This document shows, in pieces, positions 8,589-17,667 of a DNA stretch of 64,000 nt. The stretch comes from Nitrobacter sp047149785 (GTDB lineage: Bacteria > Pseudomonadota > Alphaproteobacteria > Rhizobiales > Xanthobacteraceae), in NCBI RefSeq assembly GCF_047149785.1, contig NZ_BAAGBE010000001.1, positions 3,530,854 to 3,594,853 of the forward strand. Reading direction: 5' to 3'. A program made the translations under genes and the position numbers. The notes under the pieces are model-generated. The model saw nothing but the letters and a program-made list of their open reading frames with translations, did no database searches and had not been told where the DNA came from. Within the stretch, counting starts at the first letter, position 1. Each line of letters starts with the position of its first letter.

Positions 8589-10058
8589 ATGAATGCCCAA
8601 AACGAGAAATCGCTGACCGTCCGCGGCAAGGATCGCTACAAATCCGGCGTCATGGCCTACAAGAAGATGGGCTATTGGGAGCCCGACTATACGCCGAAGG
8701 ACACCGACGTCATCTGTCTGTTCCGGGTGACGCCACAGGACGGCGTCGATCCGGTCGAGGCCTCGGCGGCGGTGGCCGGCGAGTCCTCGACCGCCACCTG
8801 GACCGTGGTGTGGACCGACCGTCTGACGGCGGCGGAGAAGTATCGCGCCAAGTGCTACCGGGTCGATCCGGTCCCGGGGGCGGAAGGCCAGTACTTCGCC
8901 TATATCGCTTACGATCTCGACCTGTTCGAGCCCGGCTCGATCTCCAATCTCACCGCCTCTGTGATCGGCAACGTGTTCGGCTTCAAGCCGCTCAAGGCCT
9001 TGCGTCTCGAGGACATGAGATTGCCGACCGCCTATGTGAAGACCTTCAAGGGCCCGCCGACGGGCATCGTCGTCGAGCGCGAGCGTCTCGACAAGTTCGG
9101 CCGTCCGCTGCTCGGCGCCACCGTCAAGCCGAAGCTCGGCCTGTCCGGCCGCAACTACGGCCGCGTTGTCTATGAGGCGCTGAAGGGTGGTCTCGACTTC
9201 ACCAAGGACGACGAGAACATCAACTCGCAGCCCTTCATGCACTGGCGGGAACGTTTCCTCTACTGCATGGAGGCGGTCAACCGCGCCCAGGCTGCGACCG
9301 GCGAGATCAAGGGCAGCTACCTCAACGTCACCGCGGCGACGATGGAGGACATGTACGAGCGCGCCGAGTTCGCGAAACAACTCGGCTCGGTGGTTGTCAT
9401 GATCGACCTGGTGATCGGCTACACGGCGATCCAGTCGATGTCGAACTGGGCGCGCAAGAACGACATGATCCTGCATCTGCATCGCGCCGGCCATTCGACT
9501 TATACCCGGCAGCGCAGCCACGGCGTGTCGTTCCGCGTCATCGCCAAGTGGATGCGGCTCGCCGGCGTCGATCATATCCACGCCGGAACCGTGGTCGGCA
9601 AGCTCGAAGGCGACCCGCTGACCACGCGCGGCTTCTATGACGTCTGCCGCGAAGAGTACAATCCGATGCAGCTCGAGCATGGCATCTTCTTCGACCAGAA
9701 CTGGGCGAGCCTCAACAAGATGATGCCGGTCGCTTCCGGTGGCATCCATGCCGGTCAGATGCACCAGCTCATCCAGCACCTCGGTGAGGATGTGGTGTTG
9801 CAGTTCGGCGGCGGCACCATCGGTCACCCGATGGGCATCCAGGCCGGTGCGACGGCGAACCGCGTGGCGCTGGAAGCGATGATCCTCGCCCGTAACGAGG
9901 GCCGCGATTACGTCCACGAAGGGCCGGACATTCTGGCCAAGGCGGCCGCAAGCTGCACGCCGCTGAAGCAGGCGCTCGAGGTGTGGAAGGACGTCTCCTT
10001 CAACTACGCCTCGACCGACGCTCCCGATTATGTGCCGACCGCCGTTCCCGCGGCGTAA
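8589..10058 (+). CDS. cbbL: RuBisCO large subunit, form IC
   Basis: This is the CO2-fixing catalytic subunit of ribulose-1,5-bisphosphate carboxylase/oxygenase, 489 aa. The carbamylated Lys lies in GGLDFTKDDENINSQPF, loop 6 is GKLEGDP, and the N-terminus NAQNEKSLTVRGKDRYKSGV with a 489-aa length fits form IC (red-type proteobacterial). The frame opens at 8496, but ATG 8589 has a strong AGAAGGAG site upstream and the family N-terminus. It is followed by cbbS after 11 bp. Confidence 0.97.
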   Translation: MNAQNEKSLTVRGKDRYKSGVMAYKKMGYWEPDYTPKDTDVICLFRVTPQDGVDPVEASAAVAGESSTATWTVVWTDRLTAAEKYRAKCYRVDPVPGAEGQYFAYIAYDLDLFEPGSISNLTASVIGNVFGFKPLKALRLEDMRLPTAYVKTFKGPPTGIVVERERLDKFGRPLLGATVKPKLGLSGRNYGRVVYEALKGGLDFTKDDENINSQPFMHWRERFLYCMEAVNRAQAATGEIKGSYLNVTAATMEDMYERAEFAKQLGSVVVMIDLVIGYTAIQSMSNWARKNDMILHLHRAGHSTYTRQRSHGVSFRVIAKWMRLAGVDHIHAGTVVGKLEGDPLTTRGFYDVCREEYNPMQLEHGIFFDQNWASLNKMMPVASGGIHAGQMHQLIQHLGEDVVLQFGGGTIGHPMGIQAGATANRVALEAMILARNEGRDYVHEGPDILAKAAASCTPLKQALEVWKDVSFNYASTDAPDYVPTAVPAA

Positions 10059-10069
10059 TGGAGGATATC

Positions 10070-10495
10070 ATGCGTATTACCCAAGGTTGCTTTTCGTTTC
10101 TGCCCGATCTGACCGACGATCAGATCTCCAGGCAGATCCAGTACTGCCTCAGCCAGAAGTGGGCGGTGAACATCGAGTTCACCGACGACCCGCATCCCCG
10201 CAACACCTACTGGGACATGTGGAATCTCCCGATGTTCGATCTGCCGGATGCGGCAGGCGTGCTGATGGAGCTGAACGAGTGCCGGAAGGTCTATGGCGAC
10301 CGCTACATCCGGATCTCCGCGTTCGATTCCAGCCACGGCTGGGAGTCGGTGAAGCTGTCGTTCATCGTCAACAGGCCGAAGGACGAGCCGGGATTCCGGC
10401 TCGAGCGCCAGGAATCCGACGACCGCAACATCCGCTACACCACGACGTCGTATGCGGTGGCCGCACGTCCCGAGGGTCAGCGTTACTCCTCGTGA
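10070..10495 (+). CDS. cbbS: RuBisCO small subunit, form IC
   Basis: The small subunit of the L8S8 holoenzyme, 141 aa, with the form IC N-terminus MRITQGCFSFLPDLTDDQI and the C-terminal extension typical of red-type small subunits (RYTTTSYAVAARPEG). The frame is open further upstream, but ATG 10070 follows GGAGG at 10060-10064 and is 11 bp after the cbbL stop. Translation is probably coupled to cbbL. Confidence 0.97.
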   Translation: MRITQGCFSFLPDLTDDQISRQIQYCLSQKWAVNIEFTDDPHPRNTYWDMWNLPMFDLPDAAGVLMELNECRKVYGDRYIRISAFDSSHGWESVKLSFIVNRPKDEPGFRLERQESDDRNIRYTTTSYAVAARPEGQRYSS

Positions 10496-10559
10496 CATGA
10501 TTCCATCCGGTTCAAGCCAGGGCGGTTCGTCCTCCCGATCGCCCGGCTCCGGATGTACT

Positions 10560-10590
10560 GCTCCGTCGTCTTGATGACGACGGAGCTTTT
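10560..10590 (+). terminator. Hairpin with T-run between cbbS and cbbX
   Basis: A perfect 11-bp stem, GCTCCGTCGTC (10560-10570) with GACGACGGAGC (10576-10586), closes a 5-nt loop and is followed by TTTTCT. It has the form of an intrinsic terminator inside the cbb operon, 65 bp after cbbS. It is likely to let through only part of the transcripts and so lower cbbX expression relative to RuBisCO. It could also be an mRNA 3'-end stabiliser. Confidence 0.75.
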
Positions 10591-10644
10591 CTCACGGAGC
10601 AGTTTTCGAAAAAAGCTCCAGATCGAGTTAGCAGGACGGCGTTG

Positions 10645-11556
10645 ATGCAAGAAAAAATCAACCTTCGCGAGGAACTCGAGGCCGTTGGAATCGGCGAGAT
10701 CCTCAAGCAGCTCGATCAGGATCTGATAGGTCTCAAGCCCGTCAAGACGCGTATCCAGGAGATCGCGTCGCTGCTGCTTGTCGAGCGGATCCGGAAGAAA
10801 CTGGAGCTGACGTCGGAGAACCCGACGTTGCACATGTCGTTTACCGGAAATCCCGGCACCGGCAAAACCACCGTTGCCTTGCGGATGGCCGATATCCTCC
10901 ATCGGCTGGGTTACGTGCGCCGCGGCCACGTCGTGTCGGTCACGCGCGACGAACTGGTCGGACAGTATATCGGCCACACCGCTCCGAAGACCAAGGAAAT
11001 ACTGAAAAAGGCGATGGGTGGCGTGCTGTTCATCGACGAAGCCTATTACCTCCACCGGCCCGACAACGAACGCGACTACGGCCAGGAAGCCATCGAGATT
11101 CTGCTTCAGGTCATGGAATCGCAGCGCGAGGATCTGGTGGTGATTCTCGCAGGCTACGCCGACCGCATGGAGAAGTTCTTCTCCAGCAATCCCGGCTTCC
11201 GCTCGCGCATTGCGCATCACATCGACTTCCCCGACTACTCCGACGAGGAACTGCTCGCGATCGCGGAAGTCATGCTGCGCAACATGAACTATAAGTTCAC
11301 CTCCGACGCCCGCGATGCGTTTGTTCGCTACATCGCCTTGCGCAAGGCTCAGCCCCTGTTCTCCAATGCGCGTTCGATCCGCAATGCGCTCGATCGTATT
11401 CGCTTGCGCCAGGCCAATCGCCTGGTCGCGGACGAGAACGCCATTCTGTCGGTCGAGGATGTCCAGTCGGTGGTGGCATCCGACGTTCTTGCCAGCCGCG
11501 TGTTTGCGGAGCCGGCGGCCGATAACGTCGAGCGTCTGAAAGAGAAGCGGAAGTAA
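10645..11556 (+). CDS. cbbX: CbbX, AAA+ red-type RuBisCO activase
   Basis: CbbX is a hexameric AAA+ motor that pulls the C-terminal tail of red-type (form IC/ID) RuBisCO to release inhibitory sugar phosphates; in well-studied homologues it is activated by RuBP. The 303-aa protein has Walker A GNPGTGKT at residues 68-75 and Walker B GGVLFIDEA. I chose ATG 10645; a TTG at 10642 is immediately upstream in frame. It is separated from cbbS by a terminator-like hairpin and followed by two more hairpins that seem to end the operon. Confidence 0.95.
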   Translation: MQEKINLREELEAVGIGEILKQLDQDLIGLKPVKTRIQEIASLLLVERIRKKLELTSENPTLHMSFTGNPGTGKTTVALRMADILHRLGYVRRGHVVSVTRDELVGQYIGHTAPKTKEILKKAMGGVLFIDEAYYLHRPDNERDYGQEAIEILLQVMESQREDLVVILAGYADRMEKFFSSNPGFRSRIAHHIDFPDYSDEELLAIAEVMLRNMNYKFTSDARDAFVRYIALRKAQPLFSNARSIRNALDRIRLRQANRLVADENAILSVEDVQSVVASDVLASRVFAEPAADNVERLKEKRK

Positions 11557-11564
11557 ATGGCGAT

Positions 11565-11611
11565 GCCGCCCCGGCTTTAGGCCGAGGCGGCTTGGGCGAC
11601 CACCGGTCGCC
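11565..11611. terminator. Two consecutive hairpins after cbbX
   Basis: The first hairpin pairs GCCGCCCCGGC (11565-11575) with GCCGAGGCGGC (11581-11591), with one mismatch around a 5-nt loop. The second pairs GGCGACC (11595-11601) with GGTCGCC (11605-11611). Neither is followed by a strong T-run, so they may be an mRNA 3' end or a weak terminator closing the cbb operon. Confidence 0.5.
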
Positions 11612-11714
11612 GGAGCGGGCTTCCCTCGAAGAAGGGATGTTCCGTAAGAACAAGGCCCGTCGCCCTTGAAATGGGCACCGCGTCCCGTGACAATGAATGA
11701 ACGGGAGAGGTGCC

Positions 11715-13640
11715 ATGAACATTCAGGAGAAAAGCCGCTATCGCGAAGTTTACGCCCGCTCGCTCGGCGATCCCGAGGGTTTCTGGGCCGACGTCGCACG
11801 CGACATCGACTGGATCGAGCCGGCGAAAAAGATCTTCGATCCGTCGATGGGGCTTTATGGCCGCTGGTTTGCCGGCGCCGTCGTCAATACCTGCTATAAC
11901 GCGCTGGACCGCCACGTTGCTGGAGCCCGCGCCGAGCAGGTCGCGCTGATCCATGATTCGCCGCTGGCCAATCCGGGCGGGCCGAGCGTCATCACCGCTT
12001 TCACCTACGCGCAACTGCTCAAGGAAGTGGCGACGCTCGCCGCCGTGTTGCAGGATTTCGGAGTCGCCAAGGGCGACCGTGTCGTTCTCTATATGCCGAT
12101 GGTGCCGGAGGCCGTGGTTGCGATGCTGGCCTGCGCGCGGATCGGCGCGGTGCATTCGGTGGTGTTCGGCGGCTTCGCAGCCAGGGAACTTGCGACCCGG
12201 ATCGACGACGCCAAGCCGAAGCTGGTGTTTTCGGCGAGCTGCGGCCTGGAGCCGGGCCGCATCGTGCACTACAAGCCGCTGCTCGACGAGGCGATCAACC
12301 TTGCCGCGCACAAGGTGCCGGCCTGCATCATCCTGCAACGGCCGCGGCAGCGCTGCGACCTGATCGCGCCCCGCGATCACGACTGGGCGGCGCTGCGCGA
12401 AGCCGCGATGGCGGCCGGGAAGTCCGCGGCTTGCGTGCCGGTGCTCGCCACCGATCCGCTGTACATTCTCTACACCTCCGGCACCACCGGGGTGCCGAAA
12501 GGCGTGGTGCGCGACAATGGCGGCCATCTGGTCGCGCTGAAATGGTCGATGTTCAACCTCTACGGCGTCGAGCCGGGCGAGGTCTGGTGGTGCGGCTCCG
12601 ACATCGGCTGGGTGGTCGGCCACAGCTACATCGTCTACGGGCCGCTGATCCACGGCGCGACAACGGTTATGTACGAGGGCAAGCCGATCGGCACGCCGGA
12701 CGCAGGCGCGTTCTGGCGCGTGATCTCCCAGCACGGGGCGGTGGCGTTCTTCACCGCGCCGACCGCCTTTCGCGCCATCAAGAAGGAGGACCCTGACGGC
12801 GCCTTCATCCGCGAATACGATCTGTCAAAATTCCGCACGCTGTTTCTGGCCGGTGAGCGCGCCGATCCGCCGACGGTGGAATGGGCGGAAAGGCAGTTGA
12901 ATCGGCCGGTCATCGATCATTGGTGGCAGACGGAGACCGGCTGGTGCGTCGCCGGCAATCCTGTGGGCCTCGGCATGCTGCCGGTGAAGCACGGCTCGCC
13001 GACAGTGGCGATGCCGGGCTATCAGGTCGATATCGTGGATGAAGCGGCCAAACCGCTGCCGCCGAACACGATGGGCTCCATCGTCATCAAGCTGCCGTTG
13101 CCTCCGGGTTGCCTGCCGACGCTGTGGGAGCAGGACGCGCGCTGCCGGGAAGCCTACCTCAGCGAGTTTCCCGGCTACTACAAGACCTCGGACGCCGGCT
13201 ACAAGGACGGCGACGGCTACATCTTCGTCATGGGCCGCACCGACGACATCATCAACGTCGCCGGCCATCGGTTGTCCACCGGCGGCATGGAGGAGATCCT
13301 CGCGTCGCATCCCGATGTCGCGGAATGCGCGGTTCTCGGCGTCAGGGACGCGATCAAGGGCGAGGTTCCGTGCGGCCTTCTGGTGCTGAAGGCCGGCGTG
13401 AGCCGCGATCCCGGCGAGATCGAGAAGGAGGTCGTGGCGCTGGTCCGCGAGAAGCTCGGGCCCGTGGCGGCCTTCAGGCTTGCGGTCACCGTGAACAGGC
13501 TGCCGAAGACGCGCTCAGGCAAGATCCTGCGCGGCACCATCAAAAAGATCGCCGATGGCGATCAATGGACGATGCCCGCCACTATCGAGGATCCCAAGGC
13601 GCTCGACGAGATCGAGGCCGCGCTGGAAAAGCGGACGTGA
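11715..13640 (+). CDS. prpE: Propionyl-CoA synthetase (acetyl-CoA synthetase-like, PrpE type)
   Basis: This is an AMP-forming acyl-CoA synthetase of 641 aa that activates short-chain acids such as propionate. It has the N-terminal ACS linker region (YREVYARSLGDPEGFWADVA, typical of PrpE), the adenylate motif YTSGTTGVPKGVV, the WWQTETGW motif, and the C-terminal SGKILRGTIK carrying the acetylation-regulated Lys. ATG 11715 follows GGGAGAGG at 11703-11710. It lies 158 bp after cbbX, beyond the hairpins, so I infer an independent transcript. Acetate or acetoacetate as substrate cannot be excluded. Confidence 0.9.
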   Translation: MNIQEKSRYREVYARSLGDPEGFWADVARDIDWIEPAKKIFDPSMGLYGRWFAGAVVNTCYNALDRHVAGARAEQVALIHDSPLANPGGPSVITAFTYAQLLKEVATLAAVLQDFGVAKGDRVVLYMPMVPEAVVAMLACARIGAVHSVVFGGFAARELATRIDDAKPKLVFSASCGLEPGRIVHYKPLLDEAINLAAHKVPACIILQRPRQRCDLIAPRDHDWAALREAAMAAGKSAACVPVLATDPLYILYTSGTTGVPKGVVRDNGGHLVALKWSMFNLYGVEPGEVWWCGSDIGWVVGHSYIVYGPLIHGATTVMYEGKPIGTPDAGAFWRVISQHGAVAFFTAPTAFRAIKKEDPDGAFIREYDLSKFRTLFLAGERADPPTVEWAERQLNRPVIDHWWQTETGWCVAGNPVGLGMLPVKHGSPTVAMPGYQVDIVDEAAKPLPPNTMGSIVIKLPLPPGCLPTLWEQDARCREAYLSEFPGYYKTSDAGYKDGDGYIFVMGRTDDIINVAGHRLSTGGMEEILASHPDVAECAVLGVRDAIKGEVPCGLLVLKAGVSRDPGEIEKEVVALVREKLGPVAAFRLAVTVNRLPKTRSGKILRGTIKKIADGDQWTMPATIEDPKALDEIEAALEKRT

Positions 13641-13717
13641 ATGGTGCGTCGGATATGCGATGGACTTACAATTCCCGCAATTGAGTCCGAACAAGCTGCG
13701 ACAATCCGGGAACGACG

Positions 13718-13978
13718 ATGCACCTAAAGACATTCATGCCCCTCGCGGTTGTCGCCGTGGCCACGCTGTGGCTCGGCGGCTGCGCCAATCTCGAGCGGCA
13801 CAATCCAAGCGCCGTCTCGCAGGGCGATGACGATGCCTATTGCCAGGCGCATGGCGGGCCGCAGGGTTCCGCGGCCTATAGCGCCTGCCGCAAGGATCGC
13901 GACGTCGCCGCCACCCGGTCGGATCGGATGGAGCGCACCCACCGCGATCTTGCCGAACGGATGCTGAACGGGCAGTAG
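13718..13978 (+). CDS. Small lipoprotein, 86 aa
   Basis: The protein has a short basic N-terminus, a hydrophobic stretch and a lipobox LGGC with the lipidated Cys at residue 22, predicting an inner- or outer-membrane lipoprotein. The mature part is polar, with two further Cys in AYCQAHGG and YSACRKDRD that could form a disulfide. ATG 13718 is preceded by a weak purine stretch. Function is unknown. It is convergent with the hicB-like gene, 8 bp away. Confidence 0.75.
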   Translation: MHLKTFMPLAVVAVATLWLGGCANLERHNPSAVSQGDDDAYCQAHGGPQGSAAYSACRKDRDVAATRSDRMERTHRDLAERMLNGQ

Positions 13979-13986
13979 CGGATTCG

Positions 13987-14193
13987 TCAAGCTTCGACGT
14001 AATTGGCGATACTTGCTGGAGCCGGGATCGCCAGCCCGTCCTCGTTCAAACCGGCGATATGAAAGCGAATGGCATCACGGATTTCGCGTTCGACGGCTTC
14101 CACGCTCGCCCCGGTAGCAACACAGCCGGGCAAGTCCGGCACATAAGCCGAAAAGTTGTTTCCTGCCTTCTCGATCACCACCGCGTAACGCAT
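13987..14193 (-). CDS. HicB-like antitoxin domain protein, solitary
   Basis: The 68-aa product has the HicB partial RNase H fold signature: MRYAVVIEKAGNNFSAYVPD, LPGCVATG and the helix EAVEREIRDAIRFH. ATG 14193 has AAGGAA about 8 nt upstream; the longer frame to 14226 is less likely. A HicA toxin is normally encoded just upstream, but the 73 bp up to trcR hold none and the downstream gene is a lipoprotein on the other strand. There is also no C-terminal DNA-binding domain. It is therefore an orphan HicB-like protein, common in rhizobia. Confidence 0.85.
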   Translation of the reverse strand: MRYAVVIEKAGNNFSAYVPDLPGCVATGASVEAVEREIRDAIRFHIAGLNEDGLAIPAPASIANYVEA

Positions 14194-14266
14194 CGGCGCC
14201 GTTCCTTCAGACCGGCCTGCTATCATACCGTCGGGTCCGGGATTTTCGAGGTCGAGGCAACAACCT

Positions 14267-14962
14267 TTATTCCTCGTCCTCCCGCTTCTTGCCGCCGATG
14301 GTCTTCAGCTTGGCGAACACGGCGTCGACGTTGAGATCCTCGCGCTGCTTCTCGGTCGGCTCGAATTCGGCGTCCTTGCGCGTGGTCTCGGACGCCGGCA
14401 GCAGGGTGGCGCCGCCATACTGCTGATCGGTCGGCTTTTCCTTGGCCGCGCGCTGCACCTCGAAGTCGAGCTCGATCTGGGAGCAGAGGCCGAGCGTCAC
14501 CGGGTCCATCGGCGTCAGCGTCGAGGCGTTCCAGTGGGTGCGGTCGCGGACCGCGGCGATCGTGGTCTTGGTGGTGCCGACCAGGCGCATGATCTGCGCG
14601 TCCTTCAATTCGGGGTGGTTGCGCACCAGCCAGAGGATCGCGCTCGGCCGTTCGTGACGGCGCGACACCGGGGTATAACGCGGACCCTTCTTCTTGGCGG
14701 CGGGCGGCAGCACCACCTTGCTCTCGCTGAGCTTGAGGCGGTAGTCGGGGTCCTTCTCGCCCTTCTCGATCTCGTCGCGGGTGAGCTGTCCGGTGGAGAT
14801 CGGGTCCATGCCCTTGATGCCCTGGGCGGCGTCGCCGTCGGCGATGGCGCGGACCTCCAGGGGATGCATCTTGGTGAAATCGGCGACCTGGTCAAACGAC
14901 AGCGCGGTATTGTCGACGAGCCACACGGCAGTCGCCTTCGGCATCAGCGGTGCATTGCTCAT
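14267..14962 (-). CDS. trcR: TrcR, cell cycle transcriptional regulator (DUF1013)
   Basis: This is a 231-aa DUF1013 protein, conserved in alphaproteobacteria and linked in Caulobacter to cell-cycle transcription. The sequence shows a helix-turn-helix-like N-terminal part (LSFDQVADFTKMHPLEVRAIADG) and a second HTH-like region (LKDAQIMRLVGTTKTTIAAVRDR), then a charged C-terminal tail. ATG 14962 follows AAGGAG at about 8 nt and is better than the upstream 14989 start. It is divergent from ispH with 250 bp between the starts. Confidence 0.9.
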   Translation of the reverse strand: MSNAPLMPKATAVWLVDNTALSFDQVADFTKMHPLEVRAIADGDAAQGIKGMDPISTGQLTRDEIEKGEKDPDYRLKLSESKVVLPPAAKKKGPRYTPVSRRHERPSAILWLVRNHPELKDAQIMRLVGTTKTTIAAVRDRTHWNASTLTPMDPVTLGLCSQIELDFEVQRAAKEKPTDQQYGGATLLPASETTRKDAEFEPTEKQREDLNVDAVFAKLKTIGGKKREDEE

Positions 14963-15212
14963 GGCAAATCTCCTTTGCGCTCCGCCCACCCCTCAGGAGC
15001 AGAGCCTTTTGGTCATCGACGATGACGGGAATTGGCCTATATAAGCCGGCGGGGGTGGAGTGCGCAATGGTTTGCTGCCGACGGCCCCATGGCTTGATGG
15101 ATCGGCTTGACGGAACAGCCTTGACAGCGCCCGAAAGCCGTCCAAAGTCGTTTCTCGCATTGGCCGTTCGCGCCCCGCCGGGGTGGGGGTGATTCGGCCC
15201 TGGATCGCCTTA

Positions 15213-16175
15213 ATGGAAGCCAAACCGAAGCTGAAAATCGTGCTTTGTTCGCCCCGCGGTTTCTGCGCGGGAGTGGTCAGGGCGATCGACACCGTTGAAC
15301 GCGCGCTGGCGCTGTACGGCGCGCCGGTCTATGTGCGTCACGAGATCGTGCATAACCGTTACGTGGTCGACAGCCTTCGCGCCAAGGGCGCTATCTTCGT
15401 CGAGGAACTTGCGGAGATCCCCGACGACACCAAGGCGCCGGTGGTGTTCTCCGCCCATGGCGTGCCGAAGTCGGTGCCGGCCGACGCGCAGCGCCGCAAT
15501 TTCTTCTCGCTGGACGCCACCTGTCCGCTGGTCACCAAGGTCCACCGCGAGGCGGCGATCCATTTCAAGCGCGGTCACGAGATTCTGCTGATCGGTCATT
15601 CACATCACCCGGAAGTCGTCGGCACGGTCGGGCAACTGCCGGCGGGTGCGGTGACGCTGATCGAGACCGCCGAGGACGCCGAACGGTTCGCGCCGAAGGA
15701 CGCCGATAATCTTGCCTTCGTGACCCAGACGACGCTGTCCATCGACGACACCGCCGAGATCGTCGCGGTGCTGAAACAGCGCTTCCCCAATATCCACGGG
15801 CCGCACAAGGAAGACATCTGCTACGCCACCACCAACCGCCAGCTCGCGGTCAAGAAGGTGGCGCCGGTGGTCGATGCGCTGATCGTGGTCGGCGCGCCGA
15901 ATTCCTCGAACTCGCAGCGGCTTCGCGAGGTTGCCGAGCGGGAGGGCTGCAAGGTGTCGGTGCTGGCGCAGCGTGCCGGCGATCTCGACTGGGGCATGTT
16001 CGAAGGCATCAGGAGCCTGGGCATCACCGCGGGCGCCTCGGCGCCGGAAGTGATCGTCGAGGAAATCATGGGTGCCTTCGCGGCGCGATACGAACTCGAT
16101 GTGGAGACGGTCTCGGCGGCGGAAGAGAACGAGTTCTTCCCGCTGCCGCGCTCGCTGCGGCCCGACGCGGCCTGA
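15213..16175 (+). CDS. ispH: 4-hydroxy-3-methylbut-2-enyl diphosphate reductase
   Basis: This is the last enzyme of the MEP isoprenoid pathway, an Fe-S enzyme that reduces HMBPP to IPP and DMAPP. The 320-aa protein has the three cluster-ligand cysteines in GFCAG (Cys18), DATCPLV and DICYATTNRQ, and conserved His in HEIVHN and IGHSHHPE. I chose ATG 15213 giving MEAKPKLKIVLCSPRG; the frame extends to a GTG at 15183. It is followed by thrB after 34 bp, a conserved alphaproteobacterial arrangement with rnhA. Confidence 0.95.
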   Translation: MEAKPKLKIVLCSPRGFCAGVVRAIDTVERALALYGAPVYVRHEIVHNRYVVDSLRAKGAIFVEELAEIPDDTKAPVVFSAHGVPKSVPADAQRRNFFSLDATCPLVTKVHREAAIHFKRGHEILLIGHSHHPEVVGTVGQLPAGAVTLIETAEDAERFAPKDADNLAFVTQTTLSIDDTAEIVAVLKQRFPNIHGPHKEDICYATTNRQLAVKKVAPVVDALIVVGAPNSSNSQRLREVAEREGCKVSVLAQRAGDLDWGMFEGIRSLGITAGASAPEVIVEEIMGAFAARYELDVETVSAAEENEFFPLPRSLRPDAA

Positions 16176-16209
16176 TTGCGGCCTGCGGTCTTCGGAATGG
16201 GGATACGAG

Positions 16210-17190
16210 ATGGCGGTCTATACCGACGTCGCCGCCGACGAACTCGCGGATTTCCTGAAAGCCTACGATATCGGGGAATTGCTGTCCTACAAGGGCATCG
16301 CCGAAGGCGTCGAGAATTCCAATTATCTGCTGCATACCACCTCCGGCCCCTTTTTCCTGACGTTGTATGAAAAGCGCGTCGCGGCGGCCGATCTGCCGTT
16401 CTTTCTCGGCCTGATGGGTCACCTCGCGGCGCGCGGCATCGTGTGTCCGCAACCGGTCAAGGCTCGCGACGGCGAAACCCTCGGCCGCCTTGCGGGACGT
16501 CCCGCCGCCATCATCGACTTCCTCGAGGGGGTATGGCCGCGCAAACCGACCGTGAGACACTGCGCCGCGACAGGCGAGGCACTGGCGAAGCTTCACCTCG
16601 CCGGCCGCGATTTCGGCATGAGACGCGACAACGCGCTGTCGGTCTTCAGTTGGCGGCCGTTGTTCGATCAGGCCGCGCCATGCGCCGATACCGTCCAGCA
16701 TGGTCTGCACGATTTTCTCAAGGCCGAACTCGATCATCTCGAACAGCATTGGCCGAAACATCTGCCGTCGGGCGTGATTCACGCCGATCTGTTTCCGGAC
16801 AACGTTTTATTTCTCGGCGACAGGCTGTCGGGGCTGATCGATTTTTATTTCGCGTGCAATGACTTTTTCGCCTATGACGTCGCGATCTGCCTCAACGCCT
16901 GGTGTTTCGAGCCGGATCATTCCTTCAACGTTACCAAGGCGCGCGCGCTGCTCGGCGCTTACAATCGCGAACGTGCGCTGTCCGAGGCCGAACAGGAGGC
17001 ACTGCCGCTTCTGGCGCGCGGTGCCGCGCTGCGGTTTCTGCTGACGCGGCTGGTCGATGCCCTCAACGTGCCCGCGGGTGCGCTGGTAAAACCGAAGGAC
17101 CCGCTCGAATACGTCCGCAAGCTGCGCTTCCAGCAACGCGTCGTCAATATCCGCGACTATGGCCTCGCGGTGTCGGGGCTGGTGGCTTGA
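16210..17190 (+). CDS. thrB: Homoserine kinase, aminoglycoside-phosphotransferase-like (ThrB type II)
   Basis: This enzyme phosphorylates L-homoserine in threonine synthesis. The 326-aa protein is the APH-fold type found in alphaproteobacteria and not the GHMP type. The catalytic loop GVIHADLFPDNVLF and the metal-binding GLIDFYFACNDFFAYD are clear. The frame opens earlier inside ispH, but ATG 16210 gives the family N-terminus MAVYTDVAADELADFL. The stop overlaps the rnhA start by TTGA, indicating coupling. Confidence 0.94.
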   Translation: MAVYTDVAADELADFLKAYDIGELLSYKGIAEGVENSNYLLHTTSGPFFLTLYEKRVAAADLPFFLGLMGHLAARGIVCPQPVKARDGETLGRLAGRPAAIIDFLEGVWPRKPTVRHCAATGEALAKLHLAGRDFGMRRDNALSVFSWRPLFDQAAPCADTVQHGLHDFLKAELDHLEQHWPKHLPSGVIHADLFPDNVLFLGDRLSGLIDFYFACNDFFAYDVAICLNAWCFEPDHSFNVTKARALLGAYNRERALSEAEQEALPLLARGAALRFLLTRLVDALNVPAGALVKPKDPLEYVRKLRFQQRVVNIRDYGLAVSGLVA

Positions 17191-17642
17191 ATTCGCCTGC
17201 GCTTCCGCATGTCACGATTTTCACCGACGGCGCCTGCTCCGGCAATCCGGGGCCTGGCGGCTGGGGCGCGATCCTGCGTTTCGGCGAGATCGAAAAAGAA
17301 TTGAAGGGCGGCGAGCCGCACACCACCAACAACCGGATGGAATTAGTAGCGGCGATCTCGGCGCTGGAGGCGCTGAAGCGTCCGGCGCTGGTCGATCTCA
17401 CAACTGACAGCCAATATGTGCGGCAGGGCATCACCGGCTGGATTCACAACTGGAAACGCAACGGCTGGCGCACCGCCGACCGGAAGCCGGTGAAGAACGC
17501 CGACCTGTGGCAGCGGCTCGACGCGGCGCTGCAGCCGCATCAGGTGCGCTGGCACTGGATCAAGGGCCATCGCGGCCACGAGGAGAACGAGCGCGCCGAT
17601 CAACTCGCGCGCGAAGGCGTGGAGATGGCGAGGTTGAAGTGA
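17187..17642 (+). CDS. rnhA: Ribonuclease HI
   Basis: This enzyme degrades the RNA strand of RNA-DNA hybrids. The 151-aa product has all four catalytic acids: Asp14 in FTDGACSGNPGPGGWG, Glu52 in NNRMELVAA, Asp74 in TTDSQYV, and the late Asp in NERADQLA. No ATG or GTG lies between the thrB stop and the catalytic core. TTG 17187, overlapping the thrB TGA, is the best start and implies translational coupling to thrB. Confidence 0.94.
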   Translation: MNSPALPHVTIFTDGACSGNPGPGGWGAILRFGEIEKELKGGEPHTTNNRMELVAAISALEALKRPALVDLTTDSQYVRQGITGWIHNWKRNGWRTADRKPVKNADLWQRLDAALQPHQVRWHWIKGHRGHEENERADQLAREGVEMARLK

Positions 17643-17646
17643 TTTT

Positions 17647-17667
17647 CCCTCTCCCGCAAGGAGAGGG
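17647..17667 (+). terminator. Hairpin after rnhA
   Basis: A perfect 8-bp stem CCCTCTCC (17647-17654) / GGAGAGGG (17660-17667) with a 5-nt loop starts 5 bp after the rnhA stop. There is no T-run after it. It probably marks the transcript 3' end of ispH-thrB-rnhA. Confidence 0.5.
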
